A DNA stretch of 64,000 nt from Armillaria gallica (lineage: Eukaryota > Basidiomycota > Agaricomycetes > Agaricales > Physalacriaceae): contig JBANDB010000017.1 of NCBI GenBank assembly GCA_037576215.1, positions 806,001-870,000 of the forward strand, written 5' to 3'. The notes under the pieces were generated by a model. That model was not told the DNA's origin. It ran no database searches and saw nothing but the letters and a program-made list of their open reading frames with translations. The translations under genes and the position numbers were made by a program. Numbering within the stretch: position 1 is the stretch's first letter; each line of letters opens with the position of its first letter. This document shows positions 31,513 to 44,700 of this stretch, in pieces.

Positions 31513-33366
31513 TGTTGAACGGAAGAGGATGCGAAACGAACGTCAGGCCTAGAAAGGAGAAAGAGAACCAAGGAAGAGGCGAGATAGGACGGAAATAGGC
31601 AAGAAAGGACGAAGAACGGAGGCTGTGGCTTTTTTGTTCGACGAATACCGCAAGAGGTGGGCGCAGAGTTCCGTGATGGGAAGGGGACCTACTTGCTTGA
31701 ACGGACGAGGATATATACGGACAGCTAGGTAAGCACGCGAAAGGGTAAATGGGTATTTCACCCTTGGCTCCGTGGCAAGGGGCCTGACTACGATCCGCTG
31801 CATCGTTGAGATCGGAGGCCAATTGTTCGGTTGATACCCAATTTGATCATCTTGCAGGTCTTATTGTCTTCCGGCCTCGCGGTTTGCTGCTGTCAAATAC
31901 CAGGTGCGGCTGTGTGCCCAACCAACTGAGCCGCAAGAACATCGTGGTGGTGATTCACGTCAGAACACAAGAGAATCATCTGAGATTCTCGTCACCTGCC
32001 TCGAGGCAAAGATTCCGGAAGATCAAAGTCACACAGGGAAGAAATTCTTTAAATTCGATCACGATCAATCACACCGAGAGGGGGACCTGCAGTTGGCGGA
32101 TCAGAGGTCGTTGCTTTAGGAAAGTGGTAGGTTTGGGCGCTGCTCGCTTGTATCACGATGACGATTAACATCTGTACTGTCGTTGTGTCTAGAGTTGAAC
32201 TGTCCGCAACAATGCAGCGCTACTGTTCTACATTTTGAGGGAACAATAGCAGACATGAGGTTGGCGCTTAGGAGAAAGCGCATTGTGACCTTTTTCGGAA
32301 AATCCATTCTAGGCTTGGAATGAAATACCAGTAGAGTACGGTCCCGGAAAATAGGCGCAAGATCTAGCTCCTCATTCCATTTTGCGCTTAGTTTACTCCC
32401 GTATGTGATATCGCCAGATGTCTCTCCGAAAGGTTATACCGCAGTATACTGCCGAATATAGCACAAGATCGGGGTGCGACGAAGTAATAAAGAATATGAA
32501 CTTTGAATATACGAAAACACAAGTGCTCAATGAGTGCACAAACGGGCAAGACCGTATACAAGCGCATAAATATTCTAGATTATTCTATGTGAAACTGAAC
32601 CCCACACTGACAACCTCTGACAACACGCCAGAATTTTATGAGATCCGTATTAAATCTCTGAATCTTGAGATCATAACCAATCCGAGGTGAAAATCAAGCA
32701 ACATTGAGACCCTTGAGTTGGACATACCGACGTCGGGTGTTCTATGCATGGCAGAGTTGACAGGAAACCCTAAACTCAAAAGCGAAAAAGAAATAAGGGT
32801 ATGCAAGCGCTTCAGAAAAGGGTGTTCGACTGACTCCCCTCCATGTTCGTCGGCATTGGAGAGTATTTGGAAGGTAGAAAGAGTGCTATAGATAATGGAA
32901 GGACGTAGACAAAGCGCAGCCAAGGATAGCATATTTACATCTCCTCCGAGGGAGCCATGGGGCTATGGGTTATGCCGGAGCCTGTCAGACGAGTCCAGCC
33001 TAGAGAAAGCGACCGTACGTTACGCTTAGACCCGCCCATACAATAAATGGAGTTGAGAGTCGGAAAGATGGTTCCGAAAAGTTAGTTTGCGTTACAAACT
33101 GTTTGGGACCAACAAACGAGGTTAAGCATAGAAATTGAAGCACCAGGCTCCAATACTTGAATCCGAAATGGCCGGACGATACATCTGGTAGACGTCGCAG
33201 ACTCGCACCCGACATAGGGTATGTAGGTTCGGCCGAAAAGTGACGTGACTGTCACACTGGCCGGCAGTCGGCATCTATCTCTCTCTCTCTTTCACCATCA
33301 TCCTCAATCTCGCAGTAGTAGACTGCTGGTCCTACTGTCAAACAAACACTCATCTCACGAAATTTC
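31513..33366. other. Intergenic: divergent promoters of clp1 and ARPC1
   Basis: No supported gene. Short frames at 31,502-31,822 (minus), 31,806-32,168 and 32,418-32,690 lack domains. A CT-rich tract (tctctctctctctttc, about 33,277-33,292), typical of fungal core promoters, lies 75-90 nt before the ARPC1 ATG. Confidence 0.5.
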
Positions 33367-34782
33367 ATGGCTCCTGAAATATTCTCTCTTGGGCAGACGG
33401 CCATTTCTGCTCATGCATTCAATGCAGACCGAACCCGTATGTTACTTGATGGCAAGCTATCTTCCATTTTACTGATTATCACAGAGGTCGCGGCAAGCTT
33501 GAACTCCAATGAGGCCCAGATTTTCTCTCGCAGAGGATCTGAATGGGCTCCAACGGAAACACTCGCTGAGGTAACTATTGCAGCGGTTTTGTAAGGTCCT
33601 GATGGCTAAATCGGCAATTAGCACGACAAAGTTATCACCTCCATCGACTGGGCGCCGTCGTCGAACCGTATTGTTACCGCTTCGCAGGATCGCAATGCCT
33701 ATGTCTGGCAGCCTAGCCCCGATGGCAGCTGGAAGCCTACCTTGGTCCTTCTGCGCATCAACCGCGCTGCGACGTACGTCCGCTGGAGTCCCAATGAAGA
33801 CAAATTTGCTGTTGCGAGTGGTGCTCGGTGTGTTACAACCGCATTATGTGCTGAATAACTTCTAACTATATGTAGCGCGATTGCAGTTTGTCACTTCGAC
33901 CCTGAGAACAACTGGTGGGTAAGCAAGCTCCTGAAGAAACCCATTCGGTCGACGGTTCTCTCGGTGGATTGGCATCCTAACAATGTCCTTCTTGCCGCGG
34001 GAAGTGCGGATTCGAAGGCTAGGGTATTCTCGGCCTATATCAAGGAAGTAGACGCCAAGTAGGTCCCTTTCAAGTCTCCCAAACGCCAAAGTTGCTAATT
34101 GGTAGACCTCCTCCAACCGTCTGGGGGTCCAAACTTCCTTTCAATACTATCTGCGGCGAATACCCGAGTCCTGCTGGCGGATGGGTTCATTCGGTTGCAT
34201 TTTCTCCATCTGGTGATGTCCTCGCATTTGCTAGTAGGTTATCTTCTACTTCTCTCTCCCGTCGCTTATTTGACATTCACAATAGGTCACGATAGTTCTA
34301 TCACTGTTGTCTACCCCGCCGGCGGAATTCATAATGTCAAGATGACTTCTCTCCCCGTTGTTACCCTCACTTGGACTGCGGAGGACTGCATTGTCGCCGC
34401 CGGGCACGACTGCCAGCCATTTGTGTTTAGCGGATCTGCTGAGACTGGATGGCAAGGTGTCGGCACGCTCGACGATACATCTGCGGTACATAAATCAGCT
34501 GCCCGGCCCGGTGTTGGGGGACCTGGGAGGTTAAAGTCCGGAGCCTTTGCGACTTTCCAAGCGGCAGATAGCCGGGGTCAGTCGAGTATCGCTGACGCGA
34601 GCGATACGAAGCTCCTGACTGTGCATCAGAATACGATTACGAGTGTTCGGCCGTATGAATCTGTTGGTGGTGGTTTGGTTACGCGGGTCAGTACCTCTGG
34701 CGCTGATGGAAATCTGGTTATTTGGGACGTCAATGAGGTTAGTGCGCTGACCGGAAAGATCGGTGGGTTGAGCATGCGATAG
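33367..34782 (+). CDS. ARPC1: Arp2/3 complex subunit 1 (ARPC1/Arc40), WD40 protein
   Basis: Six exons (33367-33436, 33485-33570, 33622-33827, 33876-34058, 34106-34233, 34286-34782) give 389 residues, normal for this subunit. It begins [19 protein letters not shown], and WD-type repeats follow: [79 protein letters not shown] and a terminal [14 protein letters not shown]. The insert before the last repeat ([20 protein letters not shown]) matches the ARPC1 insertion arm. The protein is part of the seven-subunit complex that nucleates branched actin at endocytic patches. Confidence 0.95.
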
Positions 34783-35333
34783 ATTAGAATACGATTGTGT
34801 AAGTTGATTAGTTCCAGAACCCGGTGAAATCGAACTGTTCTGACAGATAATTTACAAAATTTTGTATTGCTAGGAGAATCGACGTTCCTGAACCCGATGG
34901 ATGATCCTCCAGTGGTGTTGAACAGGTTCGTATTGTCATCTTCTGCAATCGGAAGGAAAGTATCACAACTCTCAAATATGTTCTTGAAGGTTTCCATCGG
35001 GGTCTCTAAGTGAATGTTCCCTGCGGGCTCTAAACCAATTCCAGGAATACAAATTTCGTTTTGTTTACCGGTATCGCGCCTCTCAATTGAGTCCGGGTTG
35101 ATGAAATCTTGAAGCGGCGACGATATTTCTGTAAGCGCATTGGACAGCATAAACAATAAGACGGGTTTCTCCGCAAAGGGGTGGAAGGAACCAGTTTCTC
35201 TCGAATTTGCGATCGGGATTATTAGGATGCTTCGATGCAACAGACTGAGGTGATTGCTATCTTCCACGTTCATGGCATGTGCAGTTTTGTCTGCGTTGGT
35301 GCACGTACGTGACGGACATTTGATAATGGTCAT
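34626..35333 (-). CDS. Hypothetical antisense open frame downstream of ARPC1 (uncertain)
   Basis: A 235-codon minus-strand frame lies here. Its last 52 codons are antisense to the ARPC1 3' end, and about 183 codons lie outside it. It contains segments such as NSRETGSFHPFAEKPVLLFM and DFINPDSIERRDTGKQNEIC with no recognised domain. Its length outside the overlap is more than expected by chance, but no splice or promoter signal supports it. Confidence 0.3.
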   Translation of the reverse strand: MTIIKCPSRTCTNADKTAHAMNVEDSNHLSLLHRSILIIPIANSRETGSFHPFAEKPVLLFMLSNALTEISSPLQDFINPDSIERRDTGKQNEICIPGIGLEPAGNIHLETPMETFKNIFESCDTFLPIAEDDNTNLFNTTGGSSIGFRNVDSPSNTKFCKLSVRTVRFHRVLELINLHNRILIYRMLNPPIFPVSALTSLTSQITRFPSAPEVLTRVTKPPPTDSYGRTLVIVF

Positions 35334-36372
35334 TCACCTCGCTCCTGATTCCACGCCGCCTCTTTTATGTTCGTTTGGATTATCTGTTCAAAGCTGCCGA
35401 TATATTGGGTGTGCCGTGATGTATCTCGTTTACAGGATCTCATAACTGAATATTGAGATATGTCTCAGTTATACCATGGAAACGTTTACTAAGTCGAGAT
35501 AGGTACACTCGTCGTTAGACTTGAATGGCTTACCTCTCACTTCTAGAACTCTTCTCCTATATCTGGATGACAGGCATCGCTAGTTAAGGTTGATGGCTTT
35601 AAGAAATCAGGAATGTTTGATGCGAGCCCGTAATGAGCACATTCCAGTGGTGTCCTCTTTCCTTGTTCCGCTCTGGAGACTACTGACACCTGGGATAGGA
35701 CCAGTGTACCCCGCAAAGTGTTGCCAAGATTTCGCTTTTCACTAGGTTATCTATCCCTATCCTCTTTGACTAGGGAAAAAGCGGTCATCAAGTACCATCT
35801 GAGTGCTTCGCGATCGGGTGCTAGGGGACGTTCGAACTTTCTGTTTTAGCGGACTCCTGCGTGTCATTTGTGGTTAAAGTATGATTCGAGTCTTCATACC
35901 TTCCGGTGTCTACAGCATGATAGAAGCTGTCATGACCCTTGGAGCCTTGTCAGTCAAATTCCCTAACCACCTTTGAAGATGTTGTCTTCGCCACATTCGA
36001 AGCCACAATATGGCGACAGCTCGAAACTGTGACCTCCTCGGCGTATATCTTAGGGGACACGGTCCTATTTGTAGAAATATTCAACAAAGCTGTTCAAAGT
36101 GGCAACGATGTTAGTACCATTCATCTTCTCTCAGATATAAGTTGCAATTGACTTGTCCTCTACTTGTCCTCTGCACTAGGTCGAATATGGTATTTATGAT
36201 CGATATTCTATATGAAGGACAAAAAAGACCATACTACGGAGCTCCTACTCTTGCTCCGCACATTATGGCGCAGTCGATGCTTTAGCGTGGCTAGAGGCTT
36301 TGTCCTAAGCGGAGCGCCCTGCTCCCATGCTGAAGCTCCCGATCGCAAGCAAAGCCAATGGACTTGCGCTAT
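35334..36372. other. Intergenic, no supported gene
   Basis: One frame at 35,939-36,151 (TTFEDVVFATFEATIWRQLE...) has some protein-like character but is isolated. Otherwise nothing was recognised. Confidence 0.35.
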
Positions 36373-36380
36373 TATATAAG
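36373..36380 (+). promoter_or_regulatory. TATA box of the gene at 36,428
   Basis: TATATAAG lies 48 nt before the first ATG of the exon at 36,428. Confidence 0.5.
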
Positions 36381-36427
36381 AGGATGATATTTTACAAACC
36401 TTTTTTCGTTTATTTGCAACACACTCT

Positions 36428-37946
36428 GTGGACGCCACTATGCCAGGACAATACCAGCTGCCGACACACTACTACCCGCCTACAGTCACAGGCGGCGGTT
36501 TCTTTCAGACCGCCACTCTCCCCGACCCTTATCAAAATGATGTTCTCCTTGTCTCTCCGAACGGGATTTACCAACAATATCAAGCTCAGACTTCGACTGG
36601 CTTGTCGTCATACCAGCTTAACTCTACGCTGGGAAATTTCGCGGCCAACCCACTGCCGTTACCGGCGTCGGCCTGGCCACAACCATCTAGTTCTTCCCAC
36701 ACGGTCACTTTTGGCTCTCGTCCTTTTATCAACGAGTTTGCTTCCAATCCTTCAACGAATCTTCGCGATGGTGTATGGCCTAAGCGTGGCTTGCAAGGCT
36801 CGGTGGCCACCTTCCAGTCCAGTAGCTCGGGAAAGCGTCCGAGAGAGGAACTTGAAGACCCATCAGGGTCCCAGCCAGACCCCAAGAGGACAAGGCTTAA
36901 TTCATCGACTGACAGTTCGTCTGCCGTACTGGGATCGTAAGTAACTCTATGCTCTCTTCCCAAGATGATAAGTCTGAGAGCGTTATGTTTCTATCAGGAA
37001 TATGGAAGTGCAGTCCGGAAGCACTGCCAAACCGCCTTGTCGGGGCTATAGAACTGTTATGCTCTGTAACGACGAGCTCAGAGAGCAGTTGAAGTCATCA
37101 CCGGGACAGATACCCACGAACTCCCGGCTGTTCTTTCTCGGTGGCTTTCCCATTGTGGCTCACATCAACCAACCGCTTCCTTCCCCAGAAGAGATAATTG
37201 AGCGGGAGGAGAAAGCCCGTCGGGAAGAGCGATCTACTGGCGTGCCGCTGACTACTGAAGAGACGGAGTGGTTGGTGAATGCTTATTCCCACCAGAGCCG
37301 TAGTACAGCCACCAGCACCCCTCCAAACGTCTTCCCTCGCACCTCGGAGCAAGTTGGCCGTTCGCATCAGTACCACTTCGATACTGCGAAAGCGGCTCCA
37401 ACTCCTCATCAATTTCGTCAGGTTCATCATCAACAGTTTGGCCACCGCAACCAGGACTTGTACGTCGATGCTGTTGGGCAGAATGCTTTACCGAATCACA
37501 CGCAGCCAGCTTCCCTTCAACGGGAACCGTTTCAAGTTTCCGGCAGTATGATAATGATGCATGGAGCGAGTGGGTCATCACAATCACCCCAAATTCCATC
37601 CGCCAGATTTTTAGATCCTAGCTCGTCGGCGGCATACGATGAGACGGCGGGATCTATGTCAAATTGGATTCTACAGGCTACAGAGGGTCCCTCTCATTCC
37701 CCCTCTGCTCTTCTTGCGAATCAGGACAGCAACTTCGTCGTTCAAGTCGGGGCTAACGAGAGTAACCCAACATTAATCACGTCGCCAAGCCTTGAGGGCG
37801 TTGATAACTCAATGGGCCACGGCTATATTGGGAGCGTGCCTCGCCCGTTTCAAGTTTTTCAAGGATCAGATTTGCTTGAGACTCTTAGCAAGACGACGAC
37901 CGAGGATGATGACGATAAGTATCTCTTTGGGGCGTTCTCTGAATGA
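36428..37946 (+). CDS. Uncharacterised low-complexity protein, probably nuclear
   Basis: Two exons (36,428-36,936 and 36,998-37,946; the donor is a perfect GTAAGT) give 485 residues. A second in-frame ATG at 36,440 is also possible. Residues 1-165 are Pro/Ser/Gln/Tyr-rich and end in a basic GKRPREELEDP...DPKRTRL stretch that could be a nuclear-localisation signal. The middle (about 175-265) is more ordered: GYRTVMLCNDELREQLK, SRLFFLGGFPIVAHI and a charged helix EEIIEREEKARREE. The rest is Gln/Ser-rich, and the end is acidic (TTEDDDDKYLFGAFSE), which suggests an activation-type tail. No domain was recognised. A role as a transcription co-regulator is an inference from composition only. Confidence 0.8.
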
Positions 37947-38768
37947 TCCCCGAAGGCAATACCGGTGAGAGGAGTGTCAAGGCGTGGGTTTTGCTGCGTT
38001 CTGATGGCCTGATCCCGGAGTTCCTAGCCACACATCACGACTCGGGATACACACGCTACCGTACGATGTTATTTGTACGACGCGAGTAGGCGCTTGATGA
38101 AGAGATATGTATTTGTTTTGCTTAGCTTTTCCTGCCGTATTCAATTCAGTTTATTGATTATATACCGTACGCTTGAGTTGAGTTCAAGCTCGGTCGACGC
38201 CAACCTCCACACACTGCCTTCTAACGCCACATGTGACCTTAGGAACACTCAGTTACGGGATACCATCTTTGAGTGTGTTTTTTTCTCCAAAGTGCGACCG
38301 ACTCCCTGTTTCGGATGTTGCGACGCTGCGCTTTCGAGATGACATCCGTCAAGCAGATAAGTACGCTACTCCTAAAAGGCGCGCCTCCGATCTTGAAGCT
38401 TGGCACTAATGAGTTCAGTCAGTAACAGATCCATTTATTTAATAATGTTTCGTACTTCGAAAAGAAGTGATGAACAAGTGCAAACCGTTGTACCTGGAAA
38501 CCTAGACCCTTCAATATTAGTAATTACAGAACAAATTGTAGAACATCTTGGAAGTTCCAAACCTTCGACTTTCCACGCATTGCGCCTGTGTAAGGCCACT
38601 CGAGATTCTGAAAGAGGCATTTGAATTCCTTCGAACCAATATCGGCACCGCAAGCAAGCGCCTAAAGTTTTGGTGGGAAATTTGCGATCAAAATACCCTG
38701 CCGATCTCGGCAAGAACAACTAGGCCTGATTTGTAAGTTCGACCTGAACGTTGTGAGCAACAGCTACG
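37947..38768. other. Intergenic with a possible F-box-like scrap
   Basis: Around 38,500-38,735 two different frames read ITEQIVEHLGSSKPSTFHAL and LEILKEAFEFLRTNIGTAS, ending DL-stop at 38,736. This may be a frame-shifted remnant of an F-box-like gene. No complete gene was found. Confidence 0.3.
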
Positions 38769-41700
38769 ATGGCCCCCCAGTCGTCGTCGTCAGCGACGAC
38801 CTCGGTCCAAGTTGGTACGTGGTCGCTACAGAATGTGATGCCGGTACATTCTGATGGTTATCCTATTTCTAGCCCTTCGTATAAGGCCGACGACTGCTCA
38901 AGATAGCACTAATATTCCCGCTCGTTTCCAACGCTCAGTCCTTCACGCCACCTCCTCCAATTCCGTCTCTGTCGAAGGCACGTCGAGCGCGCCGCCTAAT
39001 GCCGGTTCATCACCAGCTGCCCCTGCAACTTCGTCCAGCGCGGCGTCGAAGAAACAGGTTTTCTCCTTTGACCAGGTCCATGGACCTTCCACAACGCAGC
39101 ATGCCATGTTCACCTCCACTGCGCATCCTCTTATCTCTCGCTTCATCGAAGGCTTCAATTGCACTATTCTCGCATACGGACAGACAAGCAGCGGAAAAAC
39201 GTTCACCATGACTGGCATGGATCTGGATGCCGACCCCTCTGATCCTGGCAACGGCATGGGTATCATCCCAAGGGCGGTTTCCACGATTTTTTCGCGCGCA
39301 AGGCAACTCAAAGAAGAACGTGGCGCTGCTTGGAACTACAGCATCAAGGGGTCCTTCATAGAAATTTACAACGAAGATCTCATTGATTTGTTGAGTATGG
39401 ATGATACGGCTGGCGGTAGGCGAGAGGTGCAGATCCGCGAAGACAAAGATGGACACATCATCTGGGGCGGGCTTCGCGAGGTCAACGTGAAAAACTCGGG
39501 CGAGGTCATGACGTGAGTCGCCGCGATAATTAAGCTTAAACGCCTAATTGACCTATCCTTTTTCTAGACTCATTCGTAAGGGAACGTCGATTAGGCGGAC
39601 AAATGAAACCGACATGAATGCCCAGTCGTCCCGTTCTCATGCCATCTTCTCCCTCACTTTGACTCAGAAAAAGTTTACTGGCTCTGGAGCCCCACCGCGT
39701 TCTTCCTCTCCTTTACCCCCGGGTGGTCGTTCACCATCACGCCTAGCGCGTCCGGGATCTGTCTATTCATCAAACCCCAGCGGCTCAAGAGTCGCTTCTC
39801 CAACTTTTGGTCGTCCTTCGACTCCAAGCTTCGCAGCTGCAATGGGCCGTGGCGGCGGCCTCCGACCTGCCAGCGCTCTTGGGCATGCGGCAGACCGGGC
39901 GATGATCTCCCATGATGATGATGCCGGAGAATGGGTTACCATCGTATCCAAATTCCATTTCGTCGATTTGGCGGGTTCTGAACGAGTAAGTTATGCTACC
40001 ATGTGTCTTCTTCCAATACTAATATCTGTTCTACTCTAGCTTAAGAGGACTGCTGCCGCGGGAGAGCGCATCAAAGAGGGTATCTCTATCAACAGTGGCC
40101 TTCTGGCCCTCGGAAATGTCATATCCGCGCTTGGAGACCCTTCCCGTGCCAAATCGCATACAGCAACTCACGTTCCTTATCGCGACTCCAAACTTACCCG
40201 ACTTCTCCAAGACTCGCTCGGTGGTAACGCTCACACTCTAATGATCGCATGCGTTAGCGCAGCCGAGTACAATGTCGGCGAAACTATCAATACCCTCAAG
40301 TATGCCAATCGCGCTCGAAACATCAAGAATAGAGCAGTGGTCAATGAGAAGGAGGATGGATGGGATGACATCGAATGGCTCCAGGGTACGGTCACCCGAC
40401 TGCGAAGAGAGCTGAAATCTATCAAGGAAGGCGGCGGTGGTGGCATCGCCGGAGAAGTTAGTGGTCCTGAGGCTCTAGAAGGAGCTGGCAGGAAAGTCCT
40501 TGCTCAGATGACAGAGCTCCAGAACAACTACGAGGATCTCAGGGAAAAGTTTGTCGAGCGTACCGAGGAGTTGACGAGACTCAGGCGGGAACTTGGGGAG
40601 AAACATCGGGGTAACAGTGCAGGCGCGATCGGGGGCACTGCTAAATATGAGGAGATAGTGGGCCCCGTTATCGAGGAGTACGAGAAGACTATCGCGGCTA
40701 TGGAGGCAGAACTTAATCTCAATCGAGCTGCATTGAGGCATACCAATGAAATGGTCGAGGAGAAGGAGGAGGAATTGTCAACTGTAACGGAAAGGCATGC
40801 TGCTACCGAGTTGTATGTGGAGGAGCTTAGGGCCCGTGTCGCAAAGCTGACAGAAAGAGAAGCTTCTACTGAGGTGCGTTTTTTAATAATTTATCTTTGA
40901 CTGCGGAATGTGCTTAGTGGCGTTTAGGCGTATGTTCGCGATCTGGAGGAGAAAATGAAGGCCTATGACGAAACGTCTATCACTTCGAGCGAATCAATGA
41001 CAGATTTGAAGCGCGAAGTTGCTCGGTTCAAAGACTCCGAATCCCACTCGACCAAATACATTGCTGATCTTGAAGCGCGTCTCGCACGCTCAGATGAGTC
41101 GATTCTAACCCTGCAGCAAACAGTTGAAATTTTGGAACGAGAAGTCGAACGGCGCAGAGACGAAGTTGAATCATTACAATCTCGGCTGCAGGTCATTCGT
41201 CAAGACGGAGAGGGTTGGCGGAATGACTTGGAGGAGAGGGAGCGGAAAGTACGAGAACTGGAGACGAAGATGCAAGAATGGGAGAGGAAAAAGAAAGATG
41301 CCGGAGATACCCGAGCAAGACTGGGAAGTGTAGTTGACGAAGTTGCACATGCCCGACGCAGTCTTGACGTCGACCTCAAGAATGCTGCACCGGCTCTTCA
41401 AGTTAATGGCGAATCCGAAGAGAATCCGGACCATGTGAACGGCACATCTCTGGCATCGCTTGAGGCATCGCCTTCCTCTTCGGCCCCTGTAATCCCCCCA
41501 GAAACCGCAGAAACCGATCAGTCCCTTCATAATCAGTTCATCGCACTGCAGCAGACTCACACGGCGACTTTGGCCGACCTTTCATCAGTGACATCCAAAT
41601 ACCGAGATGCCTTGCGCGAGATCTCGGACCTCGCCGCGCAAATCCAGGAGGCGAAACTCAGTAATTCCGTGTCAAGCGAATCTTTGGCAGACTCTCCCAC

Positions 41701-44700
41701 CACAACCGATAAATCTATGGAACTGTCTCCCATGAGAAGACGTATAGCCAGTCGACAAAGAGAGGCAAGCGAGCCTCAGTACAATGCTGCCGGTAGACGG
41801 CTTTTTTTCAGGCAGGCGGCCTCAGCAGAATCGCTCCACTCGAGGTATTTTTTCTACATTCTTATATTGCTAATCTTGGTGGCTGATGCACCGAACAAGG
41901 TCGCTTTCGCAATCGCAATCGCTTTCACAGGAGCTCTCCTCGGTTCACTCGCGCAAAACCTCTTTTTCAAGTCTTAGCTCGCATTCCCATTCCCATTCTC
42001 GATCAAATTCAAATTCGACCTCTACCTTGAATTCTTTGCTGCAGAGTTCCCGACCCAATCTCTCAATTTCTGTGCCCAACGGTATCCCGAACCATGCGGA
42101 ACGGTCGGTGTCGAGTCTTGAAATGGAAATTATGCGCTTGCAGGACGTGTTGAAGGAGCGGGAGTCAGAAATTTCAGTCCTTGAAAATTCTCTGAAGCAG
42201 AGTCGAGATGATCAAAGTGCAGCATCGTCCCCGGCCCTCGCTACACCCGCGGATGAGATTTCTGAGACCTTATCGACGAAGGTCAACGGTACTTCTCCTT
42301 CCATTCATCTCTCACCGAAAACGATGGGGCATTTTGATCACATACGACGGAGCATGGAGAACGCGAACGGCCACTCTATCATAGACCTCCCGGATTCAGA
42401 GTCTGAGAAGAACGATTCATCGGTCATTTCGGAGTCCGACGAATCGTTGGAGCGCCTGAATGAACTGATGCTGTAAAAAATTTCCTTCTTCTCGCCGCCG
42501 TGAAGCATGCTGATAGTATTCTCAGGTCTATGGCACAAAAGGAATCACATCATCGAGAGGTGGTCGACATTTTGAATGAACAGCTAACTCAGCTGAGACG
42601 GCAGCATGATGAACTCACGACGCTGTCAAGGGACCAGGTACGAGTGCTGCGCCCTGAAAATCTGATTCGCTAACAGCCTAAAAAGGCCCTGAACATGTCT
42701 TCTGAGATTGAAAACCTCCGATCGCAATATGACCAGGACCTTCGGACGCTTGACGAGGTGCAAAAGCGCGAGGCGGAACTCTCGGCGACTCTGGAGCAAG
42801 CCATCGTTGATCATGCTGCCGCTATAGAGGAGATACGAGTTCAACATGCTGACGCATTGAAGGCTAAGCAAGCTGAAATCGATGATCTGCTTTCTCGTTT
42901 CAACTCGGATGAGCAGACGTCTTCCTCCCTCCGTGATGAACTTGCGGCGGCTTCCGCCACGCTTGAACAGGCGCACCGAGACCACGAGGCTGCCTTTGGC
43001 AAACTCAAGGAGGAGCACGACCGGGAACTTCAGTCTTGGCTACAAGAAGCCAACGACATTCTATCGCGGACCAAGGAAGAGCATGAAGCGACAATTCGTA
43101 AGATCGTCGCCGAACACGAGGAGGTTCTCAAGCAGAATGAAGTCCAGTCATCCTCCGTTCTTCACAAAACCGAGGAGGACTATTACAACGTTCTAACAAA
43201 GCTACGCGGAGATCATGCGGCAGCTTTGGAGAAGCAATCTGCGGATGCAGCAGCTACTCTGGAACGTTTGAAGGAGGCGCACGCGGGGGAACTTCGGATG
43301 GCCGAAATTGCCCGCGAAGGATCACTTTCCGAATCTCAGTCTTCTCGTGCCATTGCGTTGCAGGGGCTTCAAGAGGAGCATTTTGCTGCCATGGCAAGGA
43401 AACAGGCTTCGTTTGCGGAGGAGATGGAGTTATTGAAATCAGAGCACGCTAGGGCGCTTGTCACGCAAGAGGAGGACTATCAATTGCAGATGGATAAGAT
43501 TCGCTCTGAACAGGAAGGCGTTCTCATGAAATTGAAGGAAGAATGGCGAGTGGAGGGTGAGCGTCTGAACTCCGCTATCATCGCCATTAAGGAGGAAGCC
43601 GCGTCATCAGCGTCGGTTGCGGCTGCAAAGGCGTCGGCTGAATTGGATGCTGTCGTCAAATTGGTGAAAGAGCAGCAGGCGACGGTGTTGCAGGAAATCG
43701 AGCGTGGTCACGAGGCTGAGGTCTCACGGCTCAATGCGGCTCATTCCTCGGCGCTTGAAGATCTCGAGGCACAGGCTGCGGATAAGCACGCTGCTGTTGT
43801 CCAGTCCCACACGGAAGAGATCCTCAAGCTCAAATCCGATCATCAACAATCTATCGCCGAGCTCAACGCGAGCATTGTCGCCCTCGAGGAGCATTATAAG
43901 GCTATTCTCGAAGACGCCAGAATTCGCAATGAGCAAGAACTGGCGGAGGAAAGGGAGCGATTGGCCGTAACTCTCGACGATCTCAGAGCAGAACATGATG
44001 TAGAACTTCATGTGTTACGCAAAGATCATGACTTGCTCGTGGAGGAGGTTGAGGCGCACAAAACTGCTGCGGAAGAGTTCTCACTACTCCGTGAAGAATT
44101 CAGAGAGAGCCACGAGCAGGCCATGGAAGAGAAGACGGTGCTTGTCACCAAGATGCAACACCAGATGTCGGTCTATCAGGACGAGCGCGACGACCTAGCT
44201 GCAGAAGTCACAAAACTTCGTGCCGAACTTGGCAGAACAAAAAGCGAACAGTCGAAGCTTATTCAAGAGGCCTCAAAGCGCGAATCGCTCGTGGGTGAGT
44301 TGGAGCGACATCGTTCCATCCTTGCAGAGATGCAGGAGAATTTGCAAAAGGTCAAGGACGAGAAGGACACACTACAAGTGGAGAAAACTCGTTCTGAAAC
44401 TCTTCTACGCGAACTGCAAGCTCAGCTGGCTAGAAGCGGATCACCTCCCAATGCTCGACCTCCCACAGACCGCAGTGTATCGTACAACAGGGGCGGTCTT
44501 CCTCCAATGAAACTTCCTCCCCCTACCCCTCCACCATCAGTTCCTCCCCCTCCCGCTCCTCGATCACATGACGCTTTCGGTAGCGTTTCTTCGCAGGCAT
44601 CTTCCGCCGTTACTTCATCGTCGTCATCCCGAGAGTCGCAGCTAGACTCCCCGTCAACGTCCATCGGTCCGGGCTCTGTCAATAATGTTGTTCCGAGTGC

